Position numbers and translations under genes: made by a program. Below are positions 42,557 through 51,795 of a DNA stretch of 64,000 nt, in pieces. The notes under the pieces were generated by a model that had not been told where the DNA came from, ran no database searches, and worked only from the letters and a program-made list of their open reading frames with translations. Source of the DNA: Verrucomicrobiaceae bacterium (lineage in GTDB: Bacteria > Verrucomicrobiota > Verrucomicrobiia > Verrucomicrobiales > Verrucomicrobiaceae). The stretch lies in contig CANIBP010000004.1 in NCBI GenBank assembly GCA_947466075.1, forward strand, positions 62,001-126,000, written 5' to 3'. The stretch's first letter is position 1. Every line of letters starts with the position of its first letter.

Positions 42557-42607
42557 ACGGAGCGCTGAAGTCGTGGAGTCATGAACTCCAACACTCCACC
42601 GCTCCGT
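42557..42607. repeat. Palindromic element between PSD1 and DUF1552 genes
   Basis: Arms of 23 bases starting ACGGAGCG and ending CGCTCCGT around a 5-base loop, with 19 of 23 pairs matching. It lies in the 91-bp gap of module 2. It is similar in architecture, not in sequence, to the two palindromes within the module 1 PSD1 gene, and could be a mobile hairpin element or a transcript-stabilising hairpin. Confidence 0.55.
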
Positions 42608-42629
42608 CACTCCATACCCGCCCACACCT

Positions 42630-43985
42630 ATGAACATCCAAACTCACCGCTGGCAGATTTCCCGTCGCACCTTCCTCCGCGGAACGGGTGCTTTCATCGC
42701 GCTGCCGTGGCTGGAAGTCATGAGCCCGAATTCACGCGCCGCCACCACCGCCGGCAGCATGGCGGCGGGCGAGATTCCGAAACGCGCCGTGTTCACCTTT
42801 TGGGGACTCGGCTTGAACGGGCGCGACTACACGCCCACGGACAACGGGCTCAACTACACGATGACGCCGATTCTCAAGCCGCTGGAGTCGCATCGAAAAG
42901 ACTTCACCGTCATCACCGGCTTGAAGCTCACGCACTCCGGCGGGCATGGCGGAGACCGCACCTTCCTCACCGGCAACGCCACGCACAAGGCCGATGCCAA
43001 GCTGCACATCTCCGTGGACCAGCAACTCGTCGAGGCGCTGCGGCTCGGCGACATCACGCGCTACTCATCGCTCGTGCTCGGCATCCAGCGCGGCACGGGC
43101 TTCGGCGGCGCGCAGGACAACACGCTCTCGTGGACGCGCAATGGCACTCCACTTCCTGCCGAGAACCGGCCCGACGTGCTCTTCGACCGTCTCTTTCGCC
43201 GGGAGAACGAGGCCGAACTCGCCGCGCGCGAGCAAGGCAACGCGCGCCAGGGCAGCATCCTCGACACCGTGCGCGAATCCGCCAAGCGCCTGCAGGCGCG
43301 CGTGGGAGCGCAGGACAGCCAGAAGCTCGACGAGTATTTCAATTCCATCCGCGACATGGAAAAACGCATGGAGACCGAGGCCGCGTGGCTGCACAAAGAA
43401 AAGCCGACGGTGGATTGGAAGGGCGCGGTGCCGAAAATCGAGCCGCAGCAGAGCAAGACCTTCGACTACCGCGCCTATCAGCGCCTCATGTTCGACATCA
43501 TCGCGCTCGCGTTGCAGACCGACAGCACGCGCGTCATCAGCTACATGGCGAAGAAAGACCTGAGCGACGGCACCGGCACCTACGGCCATCTTGGCAGTCC
43601 CTACGACTACCACACGCTCACCCATCACGCCGAAGACCCCGAGCGTCTCGGGTGGCTGACCAAGGTGGACATCTGGACGATGGAGGACTGGGCCTACTTC
43701 ATCGCGAAACTCAAGAGCATCAAAGAAGGCAACGGCACGCTGCTCGACCACACCTTGCTCGCGCGCAGCAGCAGCGGCGGCACCGCCAACGCGCACAACA
43801 ACACCATGCTCCCCGCGATGCTCTGCGGCGGCACGGCGCTCGGCGTGAAGCATCAAGGCCACCTCACCGAGATGGACAAATCGCTCGGCAATCTCTGGGC
43901 GACGATGGTCTCGCTCATGGGCATGAAAGTCCCGCCCGGCTTCATGGGCGGCGAGTCCGACGGCATCGTGAAAGCGCTCGTCTGA
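42630..43985 (+). CDS. DUF1552 family protein, Tat-type signal (module 2)
   Basis: The 451-residue protein begins with a twin-arginine signal (SRRTFLRGTGAFIALPWLE). The DUF1552 body has RAVFTFWGLGLNGRDY, PLESHRKDFTVITGL, the SGGHGGDRTFLTGNA segment, RLFRRENEAE, EYFNSIRDMEKRME and a final GLGVK-type glycine-rich segment. It is the standard downstream partner of the PSD1 gene at 39920. The BNR gene follows 7 bases later. Confidence 0.9.
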   Translation: MNIQTHRWQISRRTFLRGTGAFIALPWLEVMSPNSRAATTAGSMAAGEIPKRAVFTFWGLGLNGRDYTPTDNGLNYTMTPILKPLESHRKDFTVITGLKLTHSGGHGGDRTFLTGNATHKADAKLHISVDQQLVEALRLGDITRYSSLVLGIQRGTGFGGAQDNTLSWTRNGTPLPAENRPDVLFDRLFRRENEAELAAREQGNARQGSILDTVRESAKRLQARVGAQDSQKLDEYFNSIRDMEKRMETEAAWLHKEKPTVDWKGAVPKIEPQQSKTFDYRAYQRLMFDIIALALQTDSTRVISYMAKKDLSDGTGTYGHLGSPYDYHTLTHHAEDPERLGWLTKVDIWTMEDWAYFIAKLKSIKEGNGTLLDHTLLARSSSGGTANAHNNTMLPAMLCGGTALGVKHQGHLTEMDKSLGNLWATMVSLMGMKVPPGFMGGESDGIVKALV

Positions 43986-43992
43986 ATCACCT

Positions 43993-45174
43993 ATGAAAGC
44001 GAAAGCCCCCGGAGCCCTCCTGTGCACAGCCGCGACCTTGCTCGCGTTCACCTTCGCTGCTTTTGCCGCGCCGCCTCCGCAGACTCCCGAGGAAAAGGCG
44101 GCGGCCGAAAAGGCACACGCCGAAAGTATGGCGGCGGCGGAAAAAATCCGCTCGGCTATCCCGCTCGGCGGCAACTTCCATCCAAGTCCCGAAGAAGGAA
44201 TCTTCGTCGCATCGGGACATGGAATGAATGTCGTCGTCTCGCGCGACGATGGGAAAACGTGGCAGCAGGTCTTCACCGGCGGCCTCGGCGGCGACCACGG
44301 CCACTGGGCGGTGTATGACACGGTCGCTTACACGAAGGGCGTCTTCGCCGTCGGAGCCGGCTGGGGCGCACCAGGCACCATCATCGCCTCGGACGACGGC
44401 CAGAACTGGCGCCACCTCACTGCGGGAAGCAATGCGAAAAAAGGGAGCCTGCCTTACGACATGCCATGGATGATGCAACTCATCGGCGTGGATGGTGCAT
44501 TCGTCATGCCGCTCGATGCGACGACGGACTTCGGCAAGACGTGGTTCCATACCTCGTCCTATGGCGTTAGTGATGCCGACGGCAAGAAGGGGAGTGTGGA
44601 CATTCCCCACGCCGTGCTTGCCAGCGGCGAGCACGCTGGCCACAAGCGCGTCATCGTCATCGGCGACAAAGGCCCCGGTGCCTATAGTGATGACCTCGGG
44701 AAGACCTGGGTGTCGATGAAGGTGAAGGCCGAACCGTGGGAGGAAGGACATCAAAAAGGTATCATCGCGAAAGGCAACGTCTTCATCATCATGAAGGGAA
44801 ATGGAAAGACGGTGCTGCGCTCCACGGATGGCGGGATGACCTGGCAATCGCACCCGCTGGGCGTGGAACGCCCGGCCGGGCGCTCCTACGCACTCTCCAT
44901 CGTGAAAGACGAATTCTGGGTGACCGGCAAAAACTCCAAGGCGAGCAAAGACGGCATCACCTGGCGCGACCTGCCCGCCTCAACCCCGCAAGGCCGAACC
45001 AGCGTTTCAGACAAAGGCACACTCATCAATGTGCTCGACTCACGCCCGACCATCCTCCGCAGCACCGATGGCGAGAAGTGGGACGTGGTTCACACCTTCC
45101 AAATGGCGAAAGGATACGGGGCTGGGAGCAGACTGAGCGGCGTGGCCTTCGGAAAAGTGCGCGCGGTGCGGTGA
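43993..45174 (+). CDS. Secreted BNR/Asp-box beta-propeller protein (sialidase-like)
   Basis: The 393-residue protein has a signal peptide and an alanine-rich helical linker (about 30-55), then a beta-propeller with Asp-box motifs: SRDDGKTW, SDDGQNW, TDFGKTW, SDDLGKTW, STDGGMTW and SKDGITW. Six copies fit a sialidase-like or photosystem-assembly-like propeller. Catalytic sialidase residues are not recognised, so it may bind sugars rather than cleave them. It is the third gene of the module 2 operon. Confidence 0.8.
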   Translation: MKAKAPGALLCTAATLLAFTFAAFAAPPPQTPEEKAAAEKAHAESMAAAEKIRSAIPLGGNFHPSPEEGIFVASGHGMNVVVSRDDGKTWQQVFTGGLGGDHGHWAVYDTVAYTKGVFAVGAGWGAPGTIIASDDGQNWRHLTAGSNAKKGSLPYDMPWMMQLIGVDGAFVMPLDATTDFGKTWFHTSSYGVSDADGKKGSVDIPHAVLASGEHAGHKRVIVIGDKGPGAYSDDLGKTWVSMKVKAEPWEEGHQKGIIAKGNVFIIMKGNGKTVLRSTDGGMTWQSHPLGVERPAGRSYALSIVKDEFWVTGKNSKASKDGITWRDLPASTPQGRTSVSDKGTLINVLDSRPTILRSTDGEKWDVVHTFQMAKGYGAGSRLSGVAFGKVRAVR

Positions 45175-45234
45175 TGGATTTTTGCACGTCGTCACCATGA
45201 TTTGAAACCACAGCCCCTCACACTCCACTAACCC

Positions 45235-46548
45235 ATGAAAACCCTCATCACCATCCTCCTCCTTTCCACGTTCGGTCTCGCGCAGGCAGCCGACCTCACC
45301 GTTGACGTTTCGTTTCCGAATGCGTCGGCGACCAAGGTCGCGGTGGATCAACAGGCGCGCACCATCCAGTTCTCGCCCATCGGCTGGGCGTGGTGGCGGT
45401 TCAAGGTCACGGGCATCACGCCCGGTGAAACGATTCGGCTGCACACCAAAGGTCCGGCGAACAAAGACGCGGCAGACCTCAAGGCGGTGTTCAGCACGGA
45501 CAAAGGCAAGACTTGGCGGGTTACTCCGGCGGCGACGCAACTGGGCGCGCAAGTCGTCGGAGCCAATGTCGAGTATGCCGTGACGGTGGATGCCGACGAA
45601 GCCGAGTTCGCCTACTTCGTGCCCTACACTACGGAGATGGCACGCGCCGCGGTCGAAGAGTCCGTGATACAGATTCCCGGCGCGAAGGCCGAGACGCTGG
45701 GAAAATCGAAGGAGGGCAAGGAGGTTCACGCCGTGCGAATCAAGGACACTGGTGTGCCCGATGCGGAGCGTGTGGGCATTTGGATTCAGGCCCGGCAGCA
45801 CGCGTGGGAACTGAGCGGGAGTTGGACGGTGCAGGGCCTGCTCGGCTGGCTCGCCACGGACGAAGCCGCGCCATTGCGCCGACGCGCGGAGATCGTGGTC
45901 GTCCCGGTATTCGATGTGGATGGCGTGGACGCGGGGCTCACGATGCAACCGGTGAATCCGAACCGGCTCTGGGTGGACGACCGCCCTGTCATTTACAACA
46001 AGACCGGCAATGGCGGTCGCGGCACGCTCGAATCCTACGCCGAGGGACCGGCCGATGCGCCGCTCAAACCAGGCTTCATCCGCGTGCAAAAACCGCATGA
46101 GCCGTTCCCGCAAATTTCGCAGGCCATGAAATTGATCCGCGATCTCGACAAGCGCGGGCGCGGCCTAGCCGTGTTCCTCGATTTGCACAACTATGCTTAT
46201 CGCGGCACGGACGCGATGCAGTTTTGGAAAGTCGCGCAGAGAGCCGATCTGTCCGAGGCGCACCGGGCGATGTTCAGCCGTTTCGAGCAGGCGATGCAAT
46301 CCGTGGACTCCACACCGCTCCGAGTGCGCATGGTTACTCACGAAGCCTATGCCGGCCTGGGCAAGGACAGCACCGCACCGATCATGGCCGGTCGTTGGGT
46401 GATGGCCAGTTGCAAGGCTCCCGTCGCGCTCACGCAGGAGTCCGCCATGCAGCAGGCTGACCTGCCGTTGCAGGATCCTCCGCAAGCCGAGCACCTGCGG
46501 CGAGGCGCTCTGCTGGGCCGGGTCATCAGCAAGTATTTGGAACCATGA
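45235..46548 (+). CDS. Secreted M14-family zinc carboxypeptidase
   Basis: The 437-residue protein has a signal peptide, an N-terminal beta-sandwich (about 20-135) as in the cytosolic carboxypeptidase-like M14 subgroup, and a peptidase domain with the zinc motif HAWE (His189, Glu192) and the later zinc His in FLDLHNY. VVPVFDVDGVDAGLTMQPVN matches the substrate-binding Asn-Pro-Asp-Gly region. It should cleave C-terminal residues or amide-linked groups outside the cell. Its stop overlaps the SGNH hydrolase start (ATGA). Confidence 0.85.
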   Translation: MKTLITILLLSTFGLAQAADLTVDVSFPNASATKVAVDQQARTIQFSPIGWAWWRFKVTGITPGETIRLHTKGPANKDAADLKAVFSTDKGKTWRVTPAATQLGAQVVGANVEYAVTVDADEAEFAYFVPYTTEMARAAVEESVIQIPGAKAETLGKSKEGKEVHAVRIKDTGVPDAERVGIWIQARQHAWELSGSWTVQGLLGWLATDEAAPLRRRAEIVVVPVFDVDGVDAGLTMQPVNPNRLWVDDRPVIYNKTGNGGRGTLESYAEGPADAPLKPGFIRVQKPHEPFPQISQAMKLIRDLDKRGRGLAVFLDLHNYAYRGTDAMQFWKVAQRADLSEAHRAMFSRFEQAMQSVDSTPLRVRMVTHEAYAGLGKDSTAPIMAGRWVMASCKAPVALTQESAMQQADLPLQDPPQAEHLRRGALLGRVISKYLEP

Positions 46549-47273
46549 AACGCCTCCTCGTTCTGGCATTCTTTTTCATCGCTTCGCTCAACGCCGCGGA
46601 GCCGTTGCGCATTCTGTGCATCGGCGATTCCATCACGCAGGGCGGGAAAAAGGATCGCGATGAATGGACGTACCGCCTGCCGCTTCAGGAAATACTGCGC
46701 GAGGCGGGCGTGAGCTTCGACTTCATCGGCTCTCGTCAGCAAGGCCTGCAAGCCGAGGCGAAGTGGCCCGCGGTGAAAGGCCAGTCTTTTGACCCCGACC
46801 ACGAAGGCTACTACGGCGCGAAGACGGCGAGCGTTCGCGACAAGCTCAAACTCACGTTGCCCGCGCTCGCCGTGCCGGACATCGCGCTCATTCATCTCGG
46901 CACCAATGACCAGAAAAGCGACGACCACGTCGCGACCATCGTGAAGCCGCTGGAGGACATCGTGGCGATGCTGCGTGCGAAGAATCCGAAAGTCCGCGTG
47001 TTCATCGGCCACCTCAGTTTCAACGGCGGTGCCGCGCTGGAGATTCGACCGCTCGTCGAGGACATGGCGCACCGGCTCAGCACTGCCGATTCGCCTGTCC
47101 TCACCGTGCATCACTATCGCGACTGGAAAGAGAACCCGAAGACCGAAGGCAGCGACACCTTCGACTGGGCGCATCCGAATCCCCAAGGCCAGCGCAAGAT
47201 GGCCGCTGCGTGGTTTGCCGCGATGAAGCCGCTTTTGCCCACTACAAAAAACAAATCCCAGCAGAACCCATGA
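46545..47273 (+). CDS. Secreted SGNH/GDSL hydrolase
   Basis: The 242-residue protein has a signal peptide and the SGNH blocks: LRILCIGDSITQGGKK (Ser29 nucleophile), a glycine in HEGYYGAKTA, IHLGTND (Asn) and FDWAHPN (Asp, His). This is a compact carbohydrate-esterase-like lipase fold, probably a deacetylase of polysaccharide. It overlaps the genes on both sides by 4 bp, so it is tightly coupled to the carboxypeptidase and LRR-like genes. Confidence 0.88.
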   Translation: MKRLLVLAFFFIASLNAAEPLRILCIGDSITQGGKKDRDEWTYRLPLQEILREAGVSFDFIGSRQQGLQAEAKWPAVKGQSFDPDHEGYYGAKTASVRDKLKLTLPALAVPDIALIHLGTNDQKSDDHVATIVKPLEDIVAMLRAKNPKVRVFIGHLSFNGGAALEIRPLVEDMAHRLSTADSPVLTVHHYRDWKENPKTEGSDTFDWAHPNPQGQRKMAAAWFAAMKPLLPTTKNKSQQNP

Positions 47274-48013
47274 ACCGCCGCATTTTTGTCCTCCTAACCG
47301 TCGCCGCCACACTCGCGCTTTCCACTTCGTCGCTTCGCGCTGACGAGGCTGCCGTGATCGCAAAATTGGAAAAAGCCAACGGCGGCAAGCCGCTGACGAT
47401 GAAACGCAATGCCGATGGCAGCGCGAAGGAAATCAGCATGAACATGCCCGACCTCACCAATGAGGATCTGGCGTTGTTCAATCAACTGACCAAGCTGGAG
47501 CGACTGACCATCTCCCACGCTGGTTACGTGAAAGGCAAAGAGGCCAAGGACCGCACCTTCGCCGGAGTCGCCGCGCTGAAGGCGCATCCGTCGCTGAAGT
47601 ATTTCTCCGCCGGTGGTGCCGTCGGCAAAGAGTATCTGGCCGCGCTCGCCCAGTTGACGAACATCCCCGAGCTTTACATCCAGACCACGCACAGTGTGGA
47701 CGCGGACTTCGCGCCCGTCGGCACGATGAAACACCTGACCTATCTCGGCATCCGCGTGCGCAACGACCGCATGAGTAAGTTGACCGATCGGCTATTCGAT
47801 CAACTGACCGGGCTCGAAAAGCTGGAGCGTTTCCTCCTCAGCGAAATGACCTTCACCGACTCCGGCTCATTCGTGAAGTTCATCACTACACGACCGAAGC
47901 TGAAGGAGTTGGAAATCAAATCCAGCCCGACGCTGCCGGAGTCGGCATTGAACGCCATCCGCAAGGCGAAGCCGGGGCTGAAAATCATCATCACTGCGGG
48001 CAAGGAAAAGTAG
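47270..48013 (+). CDS. Exported leucine-rich-repeat-like protein (paralogue 1)
   Basis: ATG 47270 overlaps the previous stop and gives 247 residues with a signal peptide. Repeats such as LTNEDLALFNQLTKLERLTI, MKHLTYLGIRV and LEKLERFLLSEMTFTDSG show an LRR-like pattern with regularly spaced leucines. Such proteins bind other proteins; the partner is unknown. A related protein is encoded directly downstream, suggesting tandem duplication. Confidence 0.7.
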   Translation: MNRRIFVLLTVAATLALSTSSLRADEAAVIAKLEKANGGKPLTMKRNADGSAKEISMNMPDLTNEDLALFNQLTKLERLTISHAGYVKGKEAKDRTFAGVAALKAHPSLKYFSAGGAVGKEYLAALAQLTNIPELYIQTTHSVDADFAPVGTMKHLTYLGIRVRNDRMSKLTDRLFDQLTGLEKLERFLLSEMTFTDSGSFVKFITTRPKLKELEIKSSPTLPESALNAIRKAKPGLKIIITAGKEK

Positions 48014-48037
48014 GCCGGTTGAATGAATCCACGGACC

Positions 48038-49039
48038 ATGAAAACAATCCTCATCCTTCTTTGCCTCGCCACCTCCGCGTTCGCCGATCCGCTGGGTGGG
48101 ATCACTATCTCCAAGAACAAACAGAACCAGACCGTCGCCACATGGAAAGGCAGCCCGAAAGGCAAAGCGGGTGAAGCGCGGCCTCTCGACGAGCACGTCG
48201 CCGCACTCGCGCAGCATCCTGAGGTCGAGGTGATCGAGTTCGACGGGCAGATGGGTGGCCCGGGCGGACTCACGGGCAGTGGCTTTGCAGCGTTGACCGG
48301 TCTGCCCAAGCTCGTCGAGATCCGGCTCAATGGCATCAATGCCGCCAACATGAACGCGCCCGGTGGCGCGGTGCCATTCGGGAGTCAGGGCTTCACTGCG
48401 CTGGCTCGGATGAAGAACCTCCGCACCCTCTCCATCCAGCATGCCAATGTCGCCGTGGGCGATATCGCGATGCTTTTGCGCACGAGCACGAGCCTCGAAG
48501 AACTCAACACTGGCACCAAGTTCTGCGATGAACTCCTCGCCGCTGCGGCCGAGGCGCCGAAGCTGAAGAAGTTCGTCTTCGGCCATTGGGACAATGTGCC
48601 CAAAGACGCGCCGCTTACACTGAACGGCTACGGCAAGCTGGCGCAGATGAAGCACCTCGAAATCCTCAGCACTGGCATTCGGCATCCCAAGGATGTGCCT
48701 TGGAGTCAGCTCACACCGATCCTCGGCAGCATTCCTAAACTGCGCGAACTCACGCTGATTGCCGCGGAAGACGAAGCCAAGCGCAAGAGGGGCGACCCTG
48801 GTCCGGTGCCGTTCACTGCCGCCGACCTAGCCGCGCTGACGAAAGCAACGACCCTCACGGACCTCGGCATCTGGCACGCCACACTCGCACCTGGTTCGCT
48901 CGCGGGGCTGAAGAATTGCCGCTCACTCAAGAGCCTCACCCTGCGTGGCACGCGCTTCGATGAAGCGGACCTTGCCACGCTCAAGCAGGCCATCCCTGGT
49001 CTGAAAGTGCAAATCGTCGGAGAACCCAAACAGCGCTAA
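48038..49039 (+). CDS. Exported leucine-rich-repeat-like protein (paralogue 2)
   Basis: From ATG 48038 (an ATG at 48023 adds five residues before the signal peptide) the protein has 333 residues. LRR-like units include LTGLPKLVEIRLNGIN, MKNLRTLSIQHANVAVGDIA, MKHLEILSTGIRHPKD and NCRSLKSLTLRGTRFDEADL. It is larger than its upstream paralogue but of the same kind. Likely the last gene of the module 2 operon. Confidence 0.72.
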   Translation: MKTILILLCLATSAFADPLGGITISKNKQNQTVATWKGSPKGKAGEARPLDEHVAALAQHPEVEVIEFDGQMGGPGGLTGSGFAALTGLPKLVEIRLNGINAANMNAPGGAVPFGSQGFTALARMKNLRTLSIQHANVAVGDIAMLLRTSTSLEELNTGTKFCDELLAAAAEAPKLKKFVFGHWDNVPKDAPLTLNGYGKLAQMKHLEILSTGIRHPKDVPWSQLTPILGSIPKLRELTLIAAEDEAKRKRGDPGPVPFTAADLAALTKATTLTDLGIWHATLAPGSLAGLKNCRSLKSLTLRGTRFDEADLATLKQAIPGLKVQIVGEPKQR

Positions 49040-49107
49040 CAGGAAACACCGTCCAAACGAACCTCACCGTCATGAGAACGACCTGCCAGTCACAACGAAT
49101 CGCCCTG

Positions 49108-51768
49108 ATGAAAGCCTCCGTTCTTCTGCTCTGCCTGTCGCTGCCAGCCATTGTCGCATCCGCAGCGTCTCCGATCACACCTCCGGCTGCCGCTGTGCCG
49201 GTGCTGCCATCGCAGACGACGGCGTTCATGAAGCAGTATTGCTTCAACTGCCATGGGGAGAAAAAGAAGATGGGCGGATTGAGGCTGGATAATGTGGAAC
49301 TCGAAATCTCCGGTCGCACAGGCAATGCCAGCGTGTGGCAGGAGGTAATGGACAAGCTGAACCTTGGCGAGATGCCGCCGAGTGATGAAAAGGGCATCCC
49401 GTTGCCGGATGCGAAATCGGCCACGGCGGTCGCGGCAACGATTGCGCAGACCTTGCGTGACTTTGATCGCTCGGCCCATGCCACGGGCGGACGCGGCGTG
49501 CTGCGGCGGCTGAATCGCGATGAGTATGCCAACACAGTGGCGGACCTATTGGCTCTGGACCGTCTCACGCTCGCTTCGTTGGTGGCGGATTTACCGGGGG
49601 AGGGAATGGTCGAGGGATTCAATAACATCGGCAGCGGGCTGATGGTGGATGTGAGCCTGATGGAGGAATACCTGCGCGTGGCTCCGCAAATCGCGAAGCT
49701 CGCCGTGGTGAGTGGCACGCCGCCGACGCCGACAAGGAAGGAGCGCTACGAGTTGAAGAATCATCCCGCGCCGAAGGAGGACTTGGAATTGTCTCACACG
49801 AAACCCGTCACGATCACGCCCGAGTTTATCGCGGAGCAATTGAAGGTCGGGAACATCGGGCATTATCCGCGGGGAGGTAACGTGCCTCGATTTGTGCCGA
49901 ACAACAATGGCACCGTCACTTTGCTCTACGCCGCGAAGTCGGCAGGCAGCGGGCCTCGAGGGTTGAATATGCCCGGCACGTCGGTGATTGCCGTCGAGGG
50001 CGATTACATCGTGCGATTGCGCGCGGGCGCATTTCCCGGCGAGGGCGAGTGGAAGCGCCCTGTGAAAGTGACGCTTGAGCAGGGCAAGCGGAACCTCGCT
50101 GGGATTGATGTGAGCTTTGACATCACGGCATCGGAGAATGCGCCGCAGGTTTATGAAGAGCGTGTGCATTTGAAGCCCCTGCCTCGCGAGGGAAAAGAGA
50201 AGGCGAACGATAGCCTGGGGTTCATCTGGAATGGCGTGCCGGTGGTGAAATCCACGCCGGAGTGGGACCGCTTGTATAGCATCACGCACAGCAAGACCAA
50301 CACAGCCGAAGAAAGGCGGGCCGCACACATTGAAACGATCAAGCTCAACCAGCCGAACCGCATTTACGATCCGACGATCGACCTGAAGAAGACGCCGCGG
50401 CTCGTGGTGGATTGGTTTGAAATCGAAGGTCCGATTCAGGAGGAGTGGCCGCCGAAGAGCTGGAAGACGGTCTTCTTCAAAGGCGAGCCGAAGGGCAAGG
50501 ACACCGCCTATCTCAAGGACATCTTCACGCGCCTCTGCTCGCGGGCTTACCGGCGTCCCGTCTATCCGGAGGATGTGGAGCCGCCCGTGAAGCTGGCGAC
50601 GGCTGCGCTCACCAAGGGTGCGTCGTTTGAAGACGCCGTGAAGCGCGGCATCGAGTCCATCCTCTGCTCGCCGAATTTCATTTTCCTGCGCGAGACCTCG
50701 GCCGATGCGACCGCCGCCGCCCCCGGCAATGCACGCCTTCCGGTGAGTGACTTCGAGCTGGCCGCGCGGCTCTCCTATTTCCTGTGGAGCACGATGCCCG
50801 ACGACGAACTCCTGCGCCTCGCGAACGAGGGCAAGCTGCGCCAGCCGGCAGTGCGCATCGCGCAAGTCGAGCGCATGCTCAAGGACGCGCGGTCGGCCGA
50901 GTTTGTGCAGAACTTCACGCGGCAGTGGCTCACGCTCGGCAACGTCGGCGCGATCCAGCCGGACAACCGCATCTACAAGGAATACCACGACCAGAAGATC
51001 GAGAAGTGGTCGGTGAAGGAAACCTACGCGTTCTTCGACCACATGCTGCGGCAGAACCTGAGCATCATGAACTTCCTGGACTCCGACTTCGCGATGCTCA
51101 ATGAGCCAATGGCGAAGTTTTACGGCATCGCGGGAGTGAGCGGCGATGCATTCCGCCCGGTGAAGCTCACGCCTGGCTCGCAGCGTGGCGGTGTGGTCAG
51201 CCAGTCGGCGATATTGGTGCAAGGCAGCGATGGCGTGCGCACGAAGCCCGTTTCGCGTGGCAAATGGATCCTGGTCAGCCTTCTCAACGACCCGCCGAAT
51301 CCGCCGCCGGCCAATGCCGGTGAGGTCCAGCCAAACTCCGCCGGAGCTAAGCTCACCGTCCGCGAGCGCCTCGACAAACACCGCACCGTGGCCACCTGCG
51401 CCTCGTGCCATACGAAGATCGATCCCTTTGGCTTCGGCCTTGAGAACTACAACGCCGTCGGTGCGTGGCGCGACCGGCAGGACGGCGAGAACTTTGGCAA
51501 GAACGGGCCGCCGATCGATGCGAGCGGCAAACTCGACAAGATTGCGTTCAAGGACGCCGTCACGTTCCGCCGGGCGCTCGTGCAGCAGAAGGACAAGTTT
51601 GCGAAAGGCTTCACCGAGAAAATGCTGACCTATGCGCTCGGTCGCACGTTGGAACACAGCGACCGCGAGACCGTCCTGCAAATCACCGCGGCGCTCGGCA
51701 AGGAAGACTACAAGCTCGCCAACCTCGTCCAGCGCATCGCTGGCAGTGAACTTTTTCTCACCAAGTAA
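49108..51768 (+). CDS. PSD1/DUF1592 family secreted cytochrome-like protein (module 3)
   Basis: ATG 49108 fits the signal peptide (MKASVLLLCLSLPAIVASA) better than the upstream ATG at 49072 and gives 886 residues. Blocks: CFNCH (45-49) with GEMPPSDEKG; DUF1587 (RRLNRDEYANTVADLLALD); central beta domain; DUF1595 (RLCSRAYRRPVYPEDVEPP); DUF1592 ([20 protein letters not shown]); DUF1588 with CASCH; DUF1585. It is closest to the module 2 copy in length and wording. DUF1552 follows after 27 bases. Confidence 0.9.
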   Translation: MKASVLLLCLSLPAIVASAASPITPPAAAVPVLPSQTTAFMKQYCFNCHGEKKKMGGLRLDNVELEISGRTGNASVWQEVMDKLNLGEMPPSDEKGIPLPDAKSATAVAATIAQTLRDFDRSAHATGGRGVLRRLNRDEYANTVADLLALDRLTLASLVADLPGEGMVEGFNNIGSGLMVDVSLMEEYLRVAPQIAKLAVVSGTPPTPTRKERYELKNHPAPKEDLELSHTKPVTITPEFIAEQLKVGNIGHYPRGGNVPRFVPNNNGTVTLLYAAKSAGSGPRGLNMPGTSVIAVEGDYIVRLRAGAFPGEGEWKRPVKVTLEQGKRNLAGIDVSFDITASENAPQVYEERVHLKPLPREGKEKANDSLGFIWNGVPVVKSTPEWDRLYSITHSKTNTAEERRAAHIETIKLNQPNRIYDPTIDLKKTPRLVVDWFEIEGPIQEEWPPKSWKTVFFKGEPKGKDTAYLKDIFTRLCSRAYRRPVYPEDVEPPVKLATAALTKGASFEDAVKRGIESILCSPNFIFLRETSADATAAAPGNARLPVSDFELAARLSYFLWSTMPDDELLRLANEGKLRQPAVRIAQVERMLKDARSAEFVQNFTRQWLTLGNVGAIQPDNRIYKEYHDQKIEKWSVKETYAFFDHMLRQNLSIMNFLDSDFAMLNEPMAKFYGIAGVSGDAFRPVKLTPGSQRGGVVSQSAILVQGSDGVRTKPVSRGKWILVSLLNDPPNPPPANAGEVQPNSAGAKLTVRERLDKHRTVATCASCHTKIDPFGFGLENYNAVGAWRDRQDGENFGKNGPPIDASGKLDKIAFKDAVTFRRALVQQKDKFAKGFTEKMLTYALGRTLEHSDRETVLQITAALGKEDYKLANLVQRIAGSELFLTK

Positions 51769-51795
51769 ATCCCAACCGCAAAGACTCCGCACCCG

